From: Methanobrevibacter sp. | GTDB lineage: Archaea; Methanobacteriota; Methanobacteria; Methanobacteriales; Methanobacteriaceae | DNA length: 64,000 nucleotides | Assembly: GCF_017427765.1 (NCBI RefSeq) | Contig: NZ_JAFRSC010000020.1 | Location: 62,001-126,000, forward strand | Direction: 5' to 3' | Shown here: positions 1-9,180 of the stretch, in pieces | Position numbering within the stretch: the stretch's first letter is position 1 | Layout: the number at the start of each line of letters is the position of its first letter | Position numbers and translations under genes: made by a program | Notes under the pieces: model-generated | Seen by the model: the letters and a program-made list of their open reading frames with translations, nothing else | What the model was told of the DNA's origin: nothing | Database searches by the model: none

Positions 1-733
1 TAATTGAATATTCAAATTTTTCAAAGATTAAACTATTCATTTCTATTAAATGTTCTTTAACATCATCAATATTCATGACATTTTTGTTTACACAATCATA
101 ATCCAAAATAAAATGTTTTTCATGATCCGGATTCTCAGTCGGGTTATAAAACCCATATTGCATAGTAAAAATATAATCATCTTTCTGCATTTGTAATTTA
201 GAAAAAAATTGAATTAACTGATTTTCTTTAAAATCATTCAATAAAGCCGTATTTGAAAGAGAATTGCTCACATATTTATGAATATCATCATTAATCTCTG
301 CATCATATATCTCATTAATATATCTTAACCCTAAAAAATTAAGTTTAAAGGGAGAATACTGTTTTAAAGCAGATATAATCAACATAACATCATCCAAAAA
401 TAATTTAAATCCTTTATAAGCTCCCCGTTTATAATTTAAAACTAAATTATTTGAAGTTAAAGATACCTCTTTATCAGCATTATCATTTCTAAAAATCCAA
501 CATAAATTACCCTCATGAGTTAAATTTTTAGGATATCCCGATTCAACATCAATATCTAAATTAAATTTCTTTTGATGCAATATTTCAACATTGGGAAAAT
601 CATCGAAAATTGCATTTCTAAAATCATCTACAGATTCTTTTTCATCCCCACAAATTTTAAGGATTGTAGTGAAATCAATCCTAAAAATAATTTCATTTAA
701 AAAATTATCTTCCAATATGACTCCTTTTTTCAT
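1..733 (-). CDS. TIGR04255-family protein, 3' end outside the window
   Basis: Reading the minus strand from an ATG at 733 gives 244 open codons that run off the window start. The protein opens with MKKGVILEDNFLNEIIFRI, and residues near 150 read LNFLGLRYINEI, which is the signature I associate with TIGR04255, a sporadically distributed family of about 250 residues with unknown function. It must therefore be nearly complete. An AAGGAG ribosome binding site at 743-748 precedes the ATG by 9 bases; a GTG directly before the ATG is an alternative start. It is transcribed divergently from the sugar kinase at 975. Members often sit in variable, defence-rich regions, which fits the cassette at 2.4-8.8 kb. 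Family assignment is from remembered motif patterns only. Confidence 0.72.
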   Translation of the reverse strand, partial: MKKGVILEDNFLNEIIFRIDFTTILKICGDEKESVDDFRNAIFDDFPNVEILHQKKFNLDIDVESGYPKNLTHEGNLCWIFRNDNADKEVSLTSNNLVLNYKRGAYKGFKLFLDDVMLIISALKQYSPFKLNFLGLRYINEIYDAEINDDIHKYVSNSLSNTALLNDFKENQLIQFFSKLQMQKDDYIFTMQYGFYNPTENPDHEKHFILDYDCVNKNVMNIDDVKEHLIEMNSLIFEKFEYSI

Positions 734-974
734 CACAATCAACTCCTTAAAATATAGTACATTTTTCTAAAATCTAATAAATAATCTTTTTTTAATCCTA
801 TAAATACTTTATAAGTAATAAAATCAATATTGATTTCAACTTGAAATATTATTTTTTAAAAGAGGATAAAAGATACAATTGAAAGTAGGATAGCAAATGT
901 TTTTCACTTAATCCAGTTTCATCAATAACCATTAATATCCGAAAGAAAAAACATTAACATAGGGATGATTAGTA

Positions 975-1853
975 ATGTGTGATGAAAGATACCTGGCGAT
1001 AGATATTGGAGGAACATCGATAAAATACATTCTCACCGACAGGAATGCGGAAATCTCCAAAATCAATGAAATGAAAACAGATAGGGATGATGGGGAACTC
1101 TTCACTTCACTGGATGAAATAATTGCTCCCCATCTAAATGATATTGACGGCATTGCACTGTCATTTCCAGGTAAAATTAATGTCGAGAAGGGAATCGCAC
1201 ATACTGCAGGAGCATTCAGGTGGATTTGCGATTTGGAGGTAAAATCAATCCTTGAAAAGAAATATTTAAAACATGTGTGGATTGAAAACGACGGCAAATG
1301 CGGAGCATTGGCGGAATTCTGGAAGGGAAATCTCTCGGATGTAAAAAACGGAGTGTTTATTGGACTTGGCACAGAAATAGCCGGAGGAATAATACTTGAA
1401 GGAAAGTTATTTCGTGGATCTTTTGGGAGTTCTGGGGAATTTTCAAGTATGTTAGGTTGTCTTAAAAATCCAGATAATGAAGAGCGCTTCGGCAAGATTG
1501 GCGGTTATAAAAACCTGATTGGAAATTGCGGCAGTGACGGTCATGAGTTTTTTGAAAAGTATCACGCTGGAGATGTAGGTGCTGAAAATGCGCTTAAGGA
1601 GTACTCAAGGACAATTGCAGCCGGAATCGTCAATATTCAGTCGGTATTGGACGTTGAGAAGTTCTGCATCGGCGGCGGGATTTCGGCCGAGGATGTGGTG
1701 ATTGATGAGATAAGGGAAAGCCTTCGGGAATTCATTACTGTTAAATTAGGAGAAGCGATTAGCGAGCCTGCAATCGAAAAATGCCGTTTTGGAAATGCAA
1801 GCGGATGTGTTGGAGCATTATATAACTTTTTGTGTATGGAAAAAATCATCTGA
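975..1853 (+). CDS. ROK family sugar kinase
   Basis: This 292-residue protein probably phosphorylates a hexose or N-acyl amino sugar with ATP in the cytoplasm. Residues 9-16 (DIGGTSIK) form the N-terminal phosphate-binding loop of the ASKHA fold. The stretch IENDGKCGALAE near residue 103 carries the catalytic Asp in its conserved Asn-Asp context, and GLGTEIAGGI near 133 is the second phosphate loop. The classical ROK zinc motif (CxxGxxGCxE) is not obvious: only one Cys (SSMLGCL) lies at the expected place, so a metal site may be lost. A GGGATGAT ribosome binding site at 962-969 supports the ATG at 975. The gene stands alone, divergent from the TIGR04255 gene. The exact substrate cannot be read from the sequence. 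Confidence 0.85.
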   Translation: MCDERYLAIDIGGTSIKYILTDRNAEISKINEMKTDRDDGELFTSLDEIIAPHLNDIDGIALSFPGKINVEKGIAHTAGAFRWICDLEVKSILEKKYLKHVWIENDGKCGALAEFWKGNLSDVKNGVFIGLGTEIAGGIILEGKLFRGSFGSSGEFSSMLGCLKNPDNEERFGKIGGYKNLIGNCGSDGHEFFEKYHAGDVGAENALKEYSRTIAAGIVNIQSVLDVEKFCIGGGISAEDVVIDEIRESLREFITVKLGEAISEPAIEKCRFGNASGCVGALYNFLCMEKII

Positions 1854-2055
1854 AGTCATGTATATTTCCAGTCACCTGATTTCAAGAGAATGTTTTCACA
1901 GACAAACCTTGAATAATTTAGAGAGCATGATTTTCGTTGAAGCATTTAACAATTCCTACAGATAATTTAACTACTTCATAACTCACACATAACAATAATT
2001 ATCAACAAGCAAATATAATCAAAACACAAAATAAAAATGCTTGAAGTTACTCCGA

Positions 2056-2335
2056 CATGGATTAATCAACAAAAGTTTTCATATATTGAATCAGTTCATC
2101 TTTTGTGGAATCCTCAAGACCGAATTCTATGGATGCACTGAGCCAATCAAAACGGGTTGCAACGTTATATGTCTTGCCCTCATACAAAAGTCTGTATGCT
2201 CCATCCAGTTTTGAAAGTGCATCAGTAAACTAGATTTCACCCCAATATCAGTTCAGGTTGTTTGATTATATCAAAAATGTTTGGAGTCAAAATGTATCTT
2301 CCAACCATTGCAAGTTTGAATGGCATCTTAAATTT
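2056..2335 (-). pseudogene. Decayed galU fragment, C-terminal part
   Basis: On the minus strand this stretch aligns with the last roughly 90 codons of the intact galU at 13196-14038. For example, TCAGTTCATCTTTTGTGGAA (plus strand) occurs in both, as does AAAATGTATCTTCC. The fragment has in-frame damage (a stop-like 'aactag' where the intact gene reads 'aagctgg', and a small deletion) and ends abruptly near 2335, where similarity to galU stops. The rest of 1854-2417 shows no gene. A matching N-terminal fragment is at 17705-17859. Confidence 0.88.
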
Positions 2336-2417
2336 TTGATATGTAATTTTTTAAGATGCACATGTGCATATATTTTTTAATAATATAAATTTTTTAAATT
2401 AATTAAAAATGCTACTA

Positions 2418-3983
2418 TTAATCAAAATTTAATAAAAATTCTAGTTCCTCATTTCCTTCAATGAAATAATATTCTTTTTCTGCATTAAAATTATTAAGAG
2501 GTATAGAATACTTAAACACATTTAAACCATTAATGTCCATTTTAAATCTTGTTTCATAATTATCAATACGATTTAAAAAATTATGTTTTGAAATATTAAG
2601 TAAAAAGCCATATTTTTCCCATAGTTTTTCAACTGAATATTCAATAATCTCATTTACATAGAAATATCCATAAATTGCATTATCTGAATATAGATATACT
2701 TTATCAATTATCTCATTATTATATTCATTTAATATGATGCTAGTTTTTCTTTTATTAATAATCTGTTCACAAATACTCAAAGGTACTGGAAATAATATAT
2801 TACTTTTTGAATAAGGATTATCTAACAATTCTTCAAATTTAACCTCTTCCTCCATTGTTTCAACAATTTTATCAAATTGTGGGAATAATGTTTCTTTAGA
2901 ATAATTTTCTGCCTGCAAATCTTTTAATATCTCTTTTTTAAGATTTCCAGAAATTATAAACTTATGGAAAATTTTCTCATTATCATTAATATCAAAATTT
3001 TCAAAACCATTTAATTTATAACCCCAAAATTCATCATGACTTTCTTTAAATAAATCTACAATTTCTTCATCAAATGGTTTGTTTGAAATAAGTTTATTAA
3101 AATCTATGCTATTTAAAAATGTAAATAATCCTTTTTGTGATTTAATATTATCATTAAGATTATATTCTGGACGATAAATTTCAAATGGAGGAATATAATT
3201 TTTAAATTCAACATCAAGCTCTATACATTTATCAAGATGTTTGTGGCTTTTAAATAGGGTTGAATCATAGTTATCAGCATAATAATGATTTTCAAATAGT
3301 TTATAATTAAATGCCCATAAAACACAATCTTCTTCATCACCCTCCAAAATGTTTCTTACTGCAAAGTATAATGCAACTTTATAGTCATAACTCCAATCTA
3401 ATGCCCTTGTCGGAAGATTGTTATGCTGTGCAATCGAAATTATTTCATAAAACTCAGGTTTTGGCCAAACTTCATAACGCTCTATGCTATAATGAACTGC
3501 ATTGTGAATCCATCTGCGAATATTTTGATTTGCATTAATTTTTAAACCTAACTTATCGGCATGATTTAAAAATTTTAATAAAACATATGCTTCCCTTTTA
3601 AATTGCAATTCATTAAAAGAAGTTATGAAATCTGGATAATACCCATTATCAATATCCTCATTTTTATTAGTTATAATTGAAACGATTGTATTATCTTCTA
3701 AATTTTCAAATTCAGCCCATATCTTATCAATTTTTTTAACTTCCTCAGCGGTAAGATTTAAACGGAATTTAAACTCATTATCTGAAATAAATTTATTAAT
3801 TTCAAAATTTCCATATTTATCTTTTCTTAAAGATGAAGGAATCAATTTATAATACGATTTTTTCATACCTCTGAAAACATAATTTTCTCTTAAATCCCCC
3901 CATTTTGATTTTCCTTTAATAATATTTAACAAAACATCATAATCATCGATTATATGTGTTTTTACAAAATCACTGTACTCCAT
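2418..3983 (-). CDS. FRG domain-containing protein
   Basis: This 521-residue protein carries the FRG domain, named for the Phe-Arg-Gly motif seen here at residues 37-39 (YVFRG). The other hallmarks follow: PSSLRK at 49-54, and AQHNNLPTRALDW from 185 with KVALYFA just after. FRG domains are of unknown biochemical function and are common in phage and defence contexts. Residues beyond about 230 form a long charged region I do not recognise. The start at 3983 has GGAGTGA seven bases upstream, and the KAP NTPase gene ends only 21 bases before it, so the two are almost certainly cotranscribed and probably work together. No signal peptide or membrane segment is visible. It is the last gene of a four-gene minus-strand cassette. 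Confidence 0.87.
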   Translation of the reverse strand: MEYSDFVKTHIIDDYDVLLNIIKGKSKWGDLRENYVFRGMKKSYYKLIPSSLRKDKYGNFEINKFISDNEFKFRLNLTAEEVKKIDKIWAEFENLEDNTIVSIITNKNEDIDNGYYPDFITSFNELQFKREAYVLLKFLNHADKLGLKINANQNIRRWIHNAVHYSIERYEVWPKPEFYEIISIAQHNNLPTRALDWSYDYKVALYFAVRNILEGDEEDCVLWAFNYKLFENHYYADNYDSTLFKSHKHLDKCIELDVEFKNYIPPFEIYRPEYNLNDNIKSQKGLFTFLNSIDFNKLISNKPFDEEIVDLFKESHDEFWGYKLNGFENFDINDNEKIFHKFIISGNLKKEILKDLQAENYSKETLFPQFDKIVETMEEEVKFEELLDNPYSKSNILFPVPLSICEQIINKRKTSIILNEYNNEIIDKVYLYSDNAIYGYFYVNEIIEYSVEKLWEKYGFLLNISKHNFLNRIDNYETRFKMDINGLNVFKYSIPLNNFNAEKEYYFIEGNEELEFLLNFD

Positions 3984-4004
3984 GTTAATTCACTCCAACA
4001 TTAC

Positions 4005-6098
4005 TTATTCAATAGCATCATCCAACCACAATTCATGTCCTTTCAAGAATTTCTCAACAACAATTTCATCGTTTAATTCATCATAATTTTCATCAATTTT
4101 ATCTTTAATTGGATTCAAATCCATAAAATCAGACAATTCCTGAATTTCATGCTCAGAAAATTTTTCTGACTCTGAAATAAACAATTTAAGGAAAACCAGC
4201 AAATTTTCATTAGAGGAGATATAGTTTTCAAAATACTCATTTACCTCCGAACTGAGCCCTAAAAGCATCCCCACATCCAACATTTCAACTATATTCCTTT
4301 CAACATAATCTGAATGCAAATCAATCATAGTCGTGAATTTATTTTTAAGAATGTTTTCAAGTTCAGTGACTTCATTTCCATTAAATAAAGACTCTGTAGA
4401 CTTTTCAATGTCCAAATCAAACTCCTTTTTAAACTGAAGTACAAGTAAAATTAACAATTCCAGATAGTTTGAATCCAAAAATTGCTGTTTTAGTATATCA
4501 AACCGATTTTCAGAGCCCAATTGAGAAATTACATTCAAACTTATGTCATACAACAGATTTTTCATTTTAACAGTATGTCCATTATCAAAGTTATCCACAT
4601 CATATTTTCTGTAAAATGAAAAGATTACATCCAGTAGAAATTCCTTTTCAGATACTTGGCTAACCCTATTTTTCAAATTCTTTAAAAACAAGTCCAATTT
4701 ATCCATATCCTCCAGATTTCTGAACTGTTCGAATAATTCAACTTCCATTTTAGAGTTTATCAAATCAATGGTTATTGAAATTTCATATTCATTGATTTCT
4801 TTTAATATTGGATTTAGCTTAAAATAGGTTTTGAAATGGTTTTTATGACATATCAACAATTTTTCGTCATGACTTGGAATATCCAAATCATCGATTATGC
4901 CATATATGAAAAGGATTTTTGGAAACAGAACCTGCAGCAGATGCATTGCATTTTCATCATCACCAACAATTTTTTCGAATTCACGTTTCTCTTTTTTGCG
5001 AATTTCTTCATCATAATTTATCTTTGAAAAAGTAGATATTACAAGCAATGATTCGTTTGATTTGATTTTTTCATATAACTCTGGGTTGAAAAGCTGTATT
5101 GCAGTAATTGCAATGAAATCCTCAAAATTCACTTCATTTTTTACCAATTCAATGTTGAATTCAAGAATGTTGATGAATCTTTTAACATCACGGAGGGTAT
5201 TGAAATAGCGTAAAATTCCATAACCTTCACTACGATAATCCATTTGGGATTCCAAACGAACATCTAGCATATCGCATTCTAAAAGAATGTCATGTTTTTC
5301 TGAAAGACCCCATAAAAGCTCTTCTAATGTTTTCCTTATCTCACTTTGAGATACTAGCGGCACTTCAAGTGGGACATTGATAATCTTTTCTATGAAATTG
5401 CCCGCATAATGTTTATTTAATGCGTCATGAATGATATTTTTATCAAATGCAACAAGATAGACGATATTATCAAAATCTGCCATTATCTTAATCAGCTTAA
5501 ACATCTCATAAATTTCATTAGCATCCAACCTATCCAAATCGTCGATTATACATAAAATTTTGTGGTTTTTGAGTTCATCATTGATGTTTTCCTTAATCTT
5601 GAAAAGAGAAGTTTCATCGGAAGCCATATTAAGAGTTTTACCTAATATTTCTCCTAATTCCGGATTTTTTATTGAAGTCAAGGTTGGCAAAATAGATTTT
5701 AAAAAGTCAGATTTGTTTAATTTAAATTTATACTGCGATATATATTTCTTTAAAGCATTATCTCCTGAAAACTGAGAAATCAGTTCATCGAAAAACTGTT
5801 CAACCAATTTGTTGTATGAGGAATAAATCCACGGGTTGAATTCCATGATTTTTATATCCGTATTTTTGAGATGGCCTTTTGTTAGGTTTAAAATTGATGT
5901 CTTTCCAGAACCCCAGTCGCCCATCAAACCAATTGTAATGCATTGATCATTATTCTTAAAATAATTTTGGATATTGATTGCTAAATTTTGGGCGAAATTA
6001 TTATTGTTTAAAGTATCATCTTTTGGAGAATCTATTGCTTTTTCATGTTTAAAAAAAGATTGGTGATTTGTATCAAAATGAGAATCTGGAGATTTCAT
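4005..6098 (-). CDS. KAP family P-loop NTPase
   Basis: A 697-residue ATPase of the KAP (Kidins220/ARMS and PifA) class. Walker A is GDWGSGKTS at residues 60-68, the family motif EFNPW is at 86-90, and Walker B IDDLDR is at 185-190, followed by a YLVAFDK strand. Bacterial and archaeal KAP proteins include PifA, which excludes phage T7. This copy shows no obvious transmembrane pair inserted in the NTPase domain, so it is probably cytoplasmic. The C-terminal 350 residues are charged and helical and match nothing I know. It precedes the FRG gene by 21 bases. A 149-base gap separates it from the upstream gene at 6248, so it may have its own promoter. The role in defence is inferred from family and context, not shown. 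Confidence 0.88.
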   Translation of the reverse strand: MKSPDSHFDTNHQSFFKHEKAIDSPKDDTLNNNNFAQNLAINIQNYFKNNDQCITIGLMGDWGSGKTSILNLTKGHLKNTDIKIMEFNPWIYSSYNKLVEQFFDELISQFSGDNALKKYISQYKFKLNKSDFLKSILPTLTSIKNPELGEILGKTLNMASDETSLFKIKENINDELKNHKILCIIDDLDRLDANEIYEMFKLIKIMADFDNIVYLVAFDKNIIHDALNKHYAGNFIEKIINVPLEVPLVSQSEIRKTLEELLWGLSEKHDILLECDMLDVRLESQMDYRSEGYGILRYFNTLRDVKRFINILEFNIELVKNEVNFEDFIAITAIQLFNPELYEKIKSNESLLVISTFSKINYDEEIRKKEKREFEKIVGDDENAMHLLQVLFPKILFIYGIIDDLDIPSHDEKLLICHKNHFKTYFKLNPILKEINEYEISITIDLINSKMEVELFEQFRNLEDMDKLDLFLKNLKNRVSQVSEKEFLLDVIFSFYRKYDVDNFDNGHTVKMKNLLYDISLNVISQLGSENRFDILKQQFLDSNYLELLILLVLQFKKEFDLDIEKSTESLFNGNEVTELENILKNKFTTMIDLHSDYVERNIVEMLDVGMLLGLSSEVNEYFENYISSNENLLVFLKLFISESEKFSEHEIQELSDFMDLNPIKDKIDENYDELNDEIVVEKFLKGHELWLDDAIE

Positions 6099-6247
6099 GA
6101 ATGAAAGTTTATTAATGAATTCTTATTAATATTTCTATTTTAAATTAATATGCATCATTTAACAAACATATTGAATATACACTCATGCATATACTTTAAT
6201 CAAAGTTAACTTGTAGTTTTTACAACATATCATACATTGGGAAAATC

Positions 6248-7321
6248 TTATTGTTTTTTTATAATCTTATTAAATTCATTTGAAATATGATTAAACATTG
6301 AACTTAATCCTTCAGATATGATTTCATCCAAATCTTCCATTAATTTTCGTTGAAAATCCTGTTCATTAACTAATTTTACATATTCCTCAAAATCAATATC
6401 ACTGAACACATTTTCATCAATGCAAATATTAAATGCATAAAACATGATTATTTTATTTAAAATATCTCTTGCATCATCTTCCAGATATAATGACAAAAAT
6501 AATGCATGGAAGTTAAGGAAAGCTTCCTTAAAACTGATATACGGAATAAAATCCAATTCTAAAAATGTGATGGATATATGGATGATTTGATACCAAAAAT
6601 TATATAACAAACATAAAAACTTTTCCAAATAATTATCAATACCCACAGGTATTCTATTTTCATATTTATCCAATTTTTCTTTAAGAGACAAACTTTTGTC
6701 CAATTCATCAAACTCAAATAAATCAATTTTCTTCTCGATTAATATGTCTTCAATTTCCTCAATTGAATTAAATTTTTCCATGAATGAATCTGGAGATGAA
6801 ATCTCATCACAATCAATTATTGATGAAAGCAGCTGATAAAAAATCTTATTCTGCAATTTGATTAAATCTTCATTGTACACTGAAATAATATAATCCAAAG
6901 GAAGAATGAAAAAATAAGAATTATAATTTTCTAACAATTTCAAAGTGTTATTAAATGATCTTTTAAATATTGAAATTATATCAAATGAATCTTGCACGGC
7001 ATTATTTAAGAGGTGTCTGAATTTTAGCATTGGCTCATTAACAATATGTTCATCACCAAATGTTTTGAAATAATAATGTTTGTTGTCTTCAATGCCCAAA
7101 TACATTGATCCTGCTAGAAATAATGTCTCCTTGTCAGTGAAATAATCCATATCAAATAAGAATTTATCTCTGTTTCTTCTCCAAAAAATATCAATTTCTT
7201 CAACGATTTTCGAAATTTCAATTAGACTCAAGTCATCAGAAGATACGATATCTCGTTTTGAATTTAATAAATTAAAATAATCCTTTTGAATATCAATCAA
7301 ATAAGTTAGATTTTTACTCAT
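6248..7321 (-). CDS. Uncharacterised 357-residue protein of the KAP/FRG cassette
   Basis: I do not recognise a family. The protein is acidic, rich in Leu/Ile/Phe and aromatic residues, and reads as mostly helical with no signal peptide or clear membrane segment. It starts inside the end of the preceding gene (8-base overlap, 7314-7321), with GAGGTAAAAAATG as ribosome binding site and start, so translation is coupled to the DUF5677-like protein and the two probably form a complex or act in sequence. Base composition is as AT-rich as its cassette neighbours and richer in AT than the metK block at 9.2 kb and beyond, consistent with joint acquisition. Confidence 0.7.
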   Translation of the reverse strand: MSKNLTYLIDIQKDYFNLLNSKRDIVSSDDLSLIEISKIVEEIDIFWRRNRDKFLFDMDYFTDKETLFLAGSMYLGIEDNKHYYFKTFGDEHIVNEPMLKFRHLLNNAVQDSFDIISIFKRSFNNTLKLLENYNSYFFILPLDYIISVYNEDLIKLQNKIFYQLLSSIIDCDEISSPDSFMEKFNSIEEIEDILIEKKIDLFEFDELDKSLSLKEKLDKYENRIPVGIDNYLEKFLCLLYNFWYQIIHISITFLELDFIPYISFKEAFLNFHALFLSLYLEDDARDILNKIIMFYAFNICIDENVFSDIDFEEYVKLVNEQDFQRKLMEDLDEIISEGLSSMFNHISNEFNKIIKKQ

Positions 7322-8798
7322 TTTTTACCTCATATTTTGACAAAAATTCCTCAGATAACGGATAATTCTCATCAATGAAATTTAATAACTTTTTAAATAC
7401 CCTCACCGCATCAGGCAGGACATCAGCCAAATTCTTTTTTAAGTGAACATCAGGAACATTATGTCCCAGATGCAGTGGGTTAACGCATTTTAACATTGAG
7501 CTTTCCCGAACAGCACCCCACAAACCATGAGCGTAACTGGATTCATAATCATAATAAACATCAAATAATTCTTTCTCATCAACTTCAATTGCTTTGTCTC
7601 TAAAATTAGTTTTGCTTTCAAAATTTCTAAAGTCCACATCTTGAAACATTTCATCGATTTGTTCATTGACTAAAATGTCAAGCAATCCCGGATTTAAATG
7701 TGAATTTTCAAATTCATCAATCTCACGAACTTTAATTAAGATAAGTTTATATTTTCCAATACCATACTCCTGATATTTTTCCCATAAGTCAGGCTGTTCA
7801 TCTGCTTTTTTATTGATATATTTTAACATAATGAAAATTTCAATAATTATCCTTAAACTCAATCGACCCATTACCTTGTCTCTAAGGTTACATTCGACCA
7901 ATTCATTTAAAATTTTCAATGCATAAACCGATGATCCCATCATTACATTGAATTTTGAATCTTCGAGCTCACTATGCATATTGTCAATGATTAATTTCTG
8001 AAACTCAACTTTAATATCTTCAATGAATGCTTCATCAATTGAGTATTCATTTTCATACATTCCATATTTCAATCTACAATCCCCTATTTCCAATAATTTT
8101 TTCCAAAATGATTTTATGAATTCAGAATTATGTTCATAAATCATATATTGTACCGAACCGAACATGCTTCTAACAGTTGGTCGGTAGATTCTCATTTCCC
8201 ATTCTTCATGATTTGTTTTTTGATAATAATATAACATTTCAAAAGCAGGTTTAATATTTTTCGTAGCATGAATAATTTGTCTAAAGATAATGTAAAATGT
8301 TAAAATTACGTATTGAACATCAGTTGCACCATCAGATTTATTATGTCCATAATTATCAGTGATATTTTCTAATATCTCCAGTTTTTCTTCAACAGTTACT
8401 CCGTCTTTAAAAAAATATTCGAAAAATATTCCATGATTATTATTGAATAATATAGTTAAAGGATTCAATACTTCTATATCAATATGCTGTGATAACATTT
8501 CATAAAATTCCCCTTGTTTTTCATCATCTAGAGATAAAATATAAGATAATTGCAATGATTTTAATTCAAAAGACAAATCATTAAAGTCTTTGAAAATAAA
8601 TGACAATATTGTAAATGCAGGTCTGCGACCATAGTAATCAATTATCAATGCAATCCAAATAAAATCTGGAAAACATTCTTTCATCCAACTATAATGTGTA
8701 ATATTGCCCAGTTGGTTAATTGGAGATTTAAGAATGCCTTTTTTAGGCCTCCCATGATCACCGTGGTCTTTTAATTTATCCAAATAATGTTCCCTCAT
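7314..8798 (-). CDS. DUF5677-like protein, first gene of the cassette
   Basis: This 494-residue protein resembles DUF5677 in its second half: an arginine/glutamate helix (LRIIIEIFIMLKYI, near residue 320) and, later, YESSYAHGLWGAVRESSM, which is the Tyr/Ser...His region of that family. DUF5677 function is unknown; members occur in bacteria and archaea, often next to mobile DNA. The N-terminal half is not recognised. It is the first gene of the minus-strand cassette and overlaps the next gene by 8 bases. The promoter appears to sit immediately upstream (see 8803-8828), with the predicted transcript start at or next to the ATG, so the mRNA may be leaderless. The family call is moderate. Confidence 0.68.
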   Translation of the reverse strand: MREHYLDKLKDHGDHGRPKKGILKSPINQLGNITHYSWMKECFPDFIWIALIIDYYGRRPAFTILSFIFKDFNDLSFELKSLQLSYILSLDDEKQGEFYEMLSQHIDIEVLNPLTILFNNNHGIFFEYFFKDGVTVEEKLEILENITDNYGHNKSDGATDVQYVILTFYIIFRQIIHATKNIKPAFEMLYYYQKTNHEEWEMRIYRPTVRSMFGSVQYMIYEHNSEFIKSFWKKLLEIGDCRLKYGMYENEYSIDEAFIEDIKVEFQKLIIDNMHSELEDSKFNVMMGSSVYALKILNELVECNLRDKVMGRLSLRIIIEIFIMLKYINKKADEQPDLWEKYQEYGIGKYKLILIKVREIDEFENSHLNPGLLDILVNEQIDEMFQDVDFRNFESKTNFRDKAIEVDEKELFDVYYDYESSYAHGLWGAVRESSMLKCVNPLHLGHNVPDVHLKKNLADVLPDAVRVFKKLLNFIDENYPLSEEFLSKYEVKNE

Positions 8799-8802
8799 AA
8801 TT

Positions 8803-8828
8803 ATACATTTAATGTATTAAATATAACT
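8803..8828 (-). promoter_or_regulatory. Promoter with overlapping inverted repeat (possible operator)
   Basis: On the minus strand TTATATTTAA (8818-8828) looks like a TATA box placed about 26 bases before the ATG at 8798. Between them lies a perfect 7-bp inverted repeat with one base between the arms (ATACATT/AATGTAT, 8803-8817). A dyad between the TATA box and transcript start is a typical archaeal repressor site. Both assignments are by eye. Confidence 0.4.
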
Positions 8829-9180
8829 AATTTTTGCGAGAGCATTTACAAACAAATCTAAAGACATTAACTATACATATTAAGTAAAAACAAAGGTAAT
8901 TGACTCCGAACTAAATAACAATGAACAAATTTAAAACCAACATACTCATGATTTGTAAATATACTGTTAATTGATTGAATAAATCATGATGAATGCAAAT
9001 GATTTTAATTTAAGGAATGAAAATTTATATACTTTTTAGGTTAACTATGACAATATTTTATTAACAAGTTTATTTGAAGCAATTGAAAAATTAAAATTAC
9101 AATAAATAATTAAGACATATACATAAAAATTAATCTATTAAAAAATGACAGACATAATTAAAAAAAGTAAAGAAGATAAT
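8829..9180. other. Gene-free stretch
   Basis: I see no coding sequence here. A TATA-like TTTATATAC at 9024-9032 points into the plus strand, but only very short reading frames follow, so any transcript would be non-coding or antisense to the end of the next gene. The stretch is strongly AT-rich. Confidence 0.5.

Noticed and set aside
932..1495. 187-residue frame on the minus strand over the ROK kinase
   Set aside because: It lies wholly across a well-supported kinase gene, has no recognisable motif, and its composition (many Ser, Pro, Phe) is that of an antisense shadow.
9024..9032. Plus-strand TATA box that might drive a small RNA or gene
   Set aside because: Only very short frames and no conserved structure follow. 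In such AT-rich DNA a single TATA match is weak evidence.
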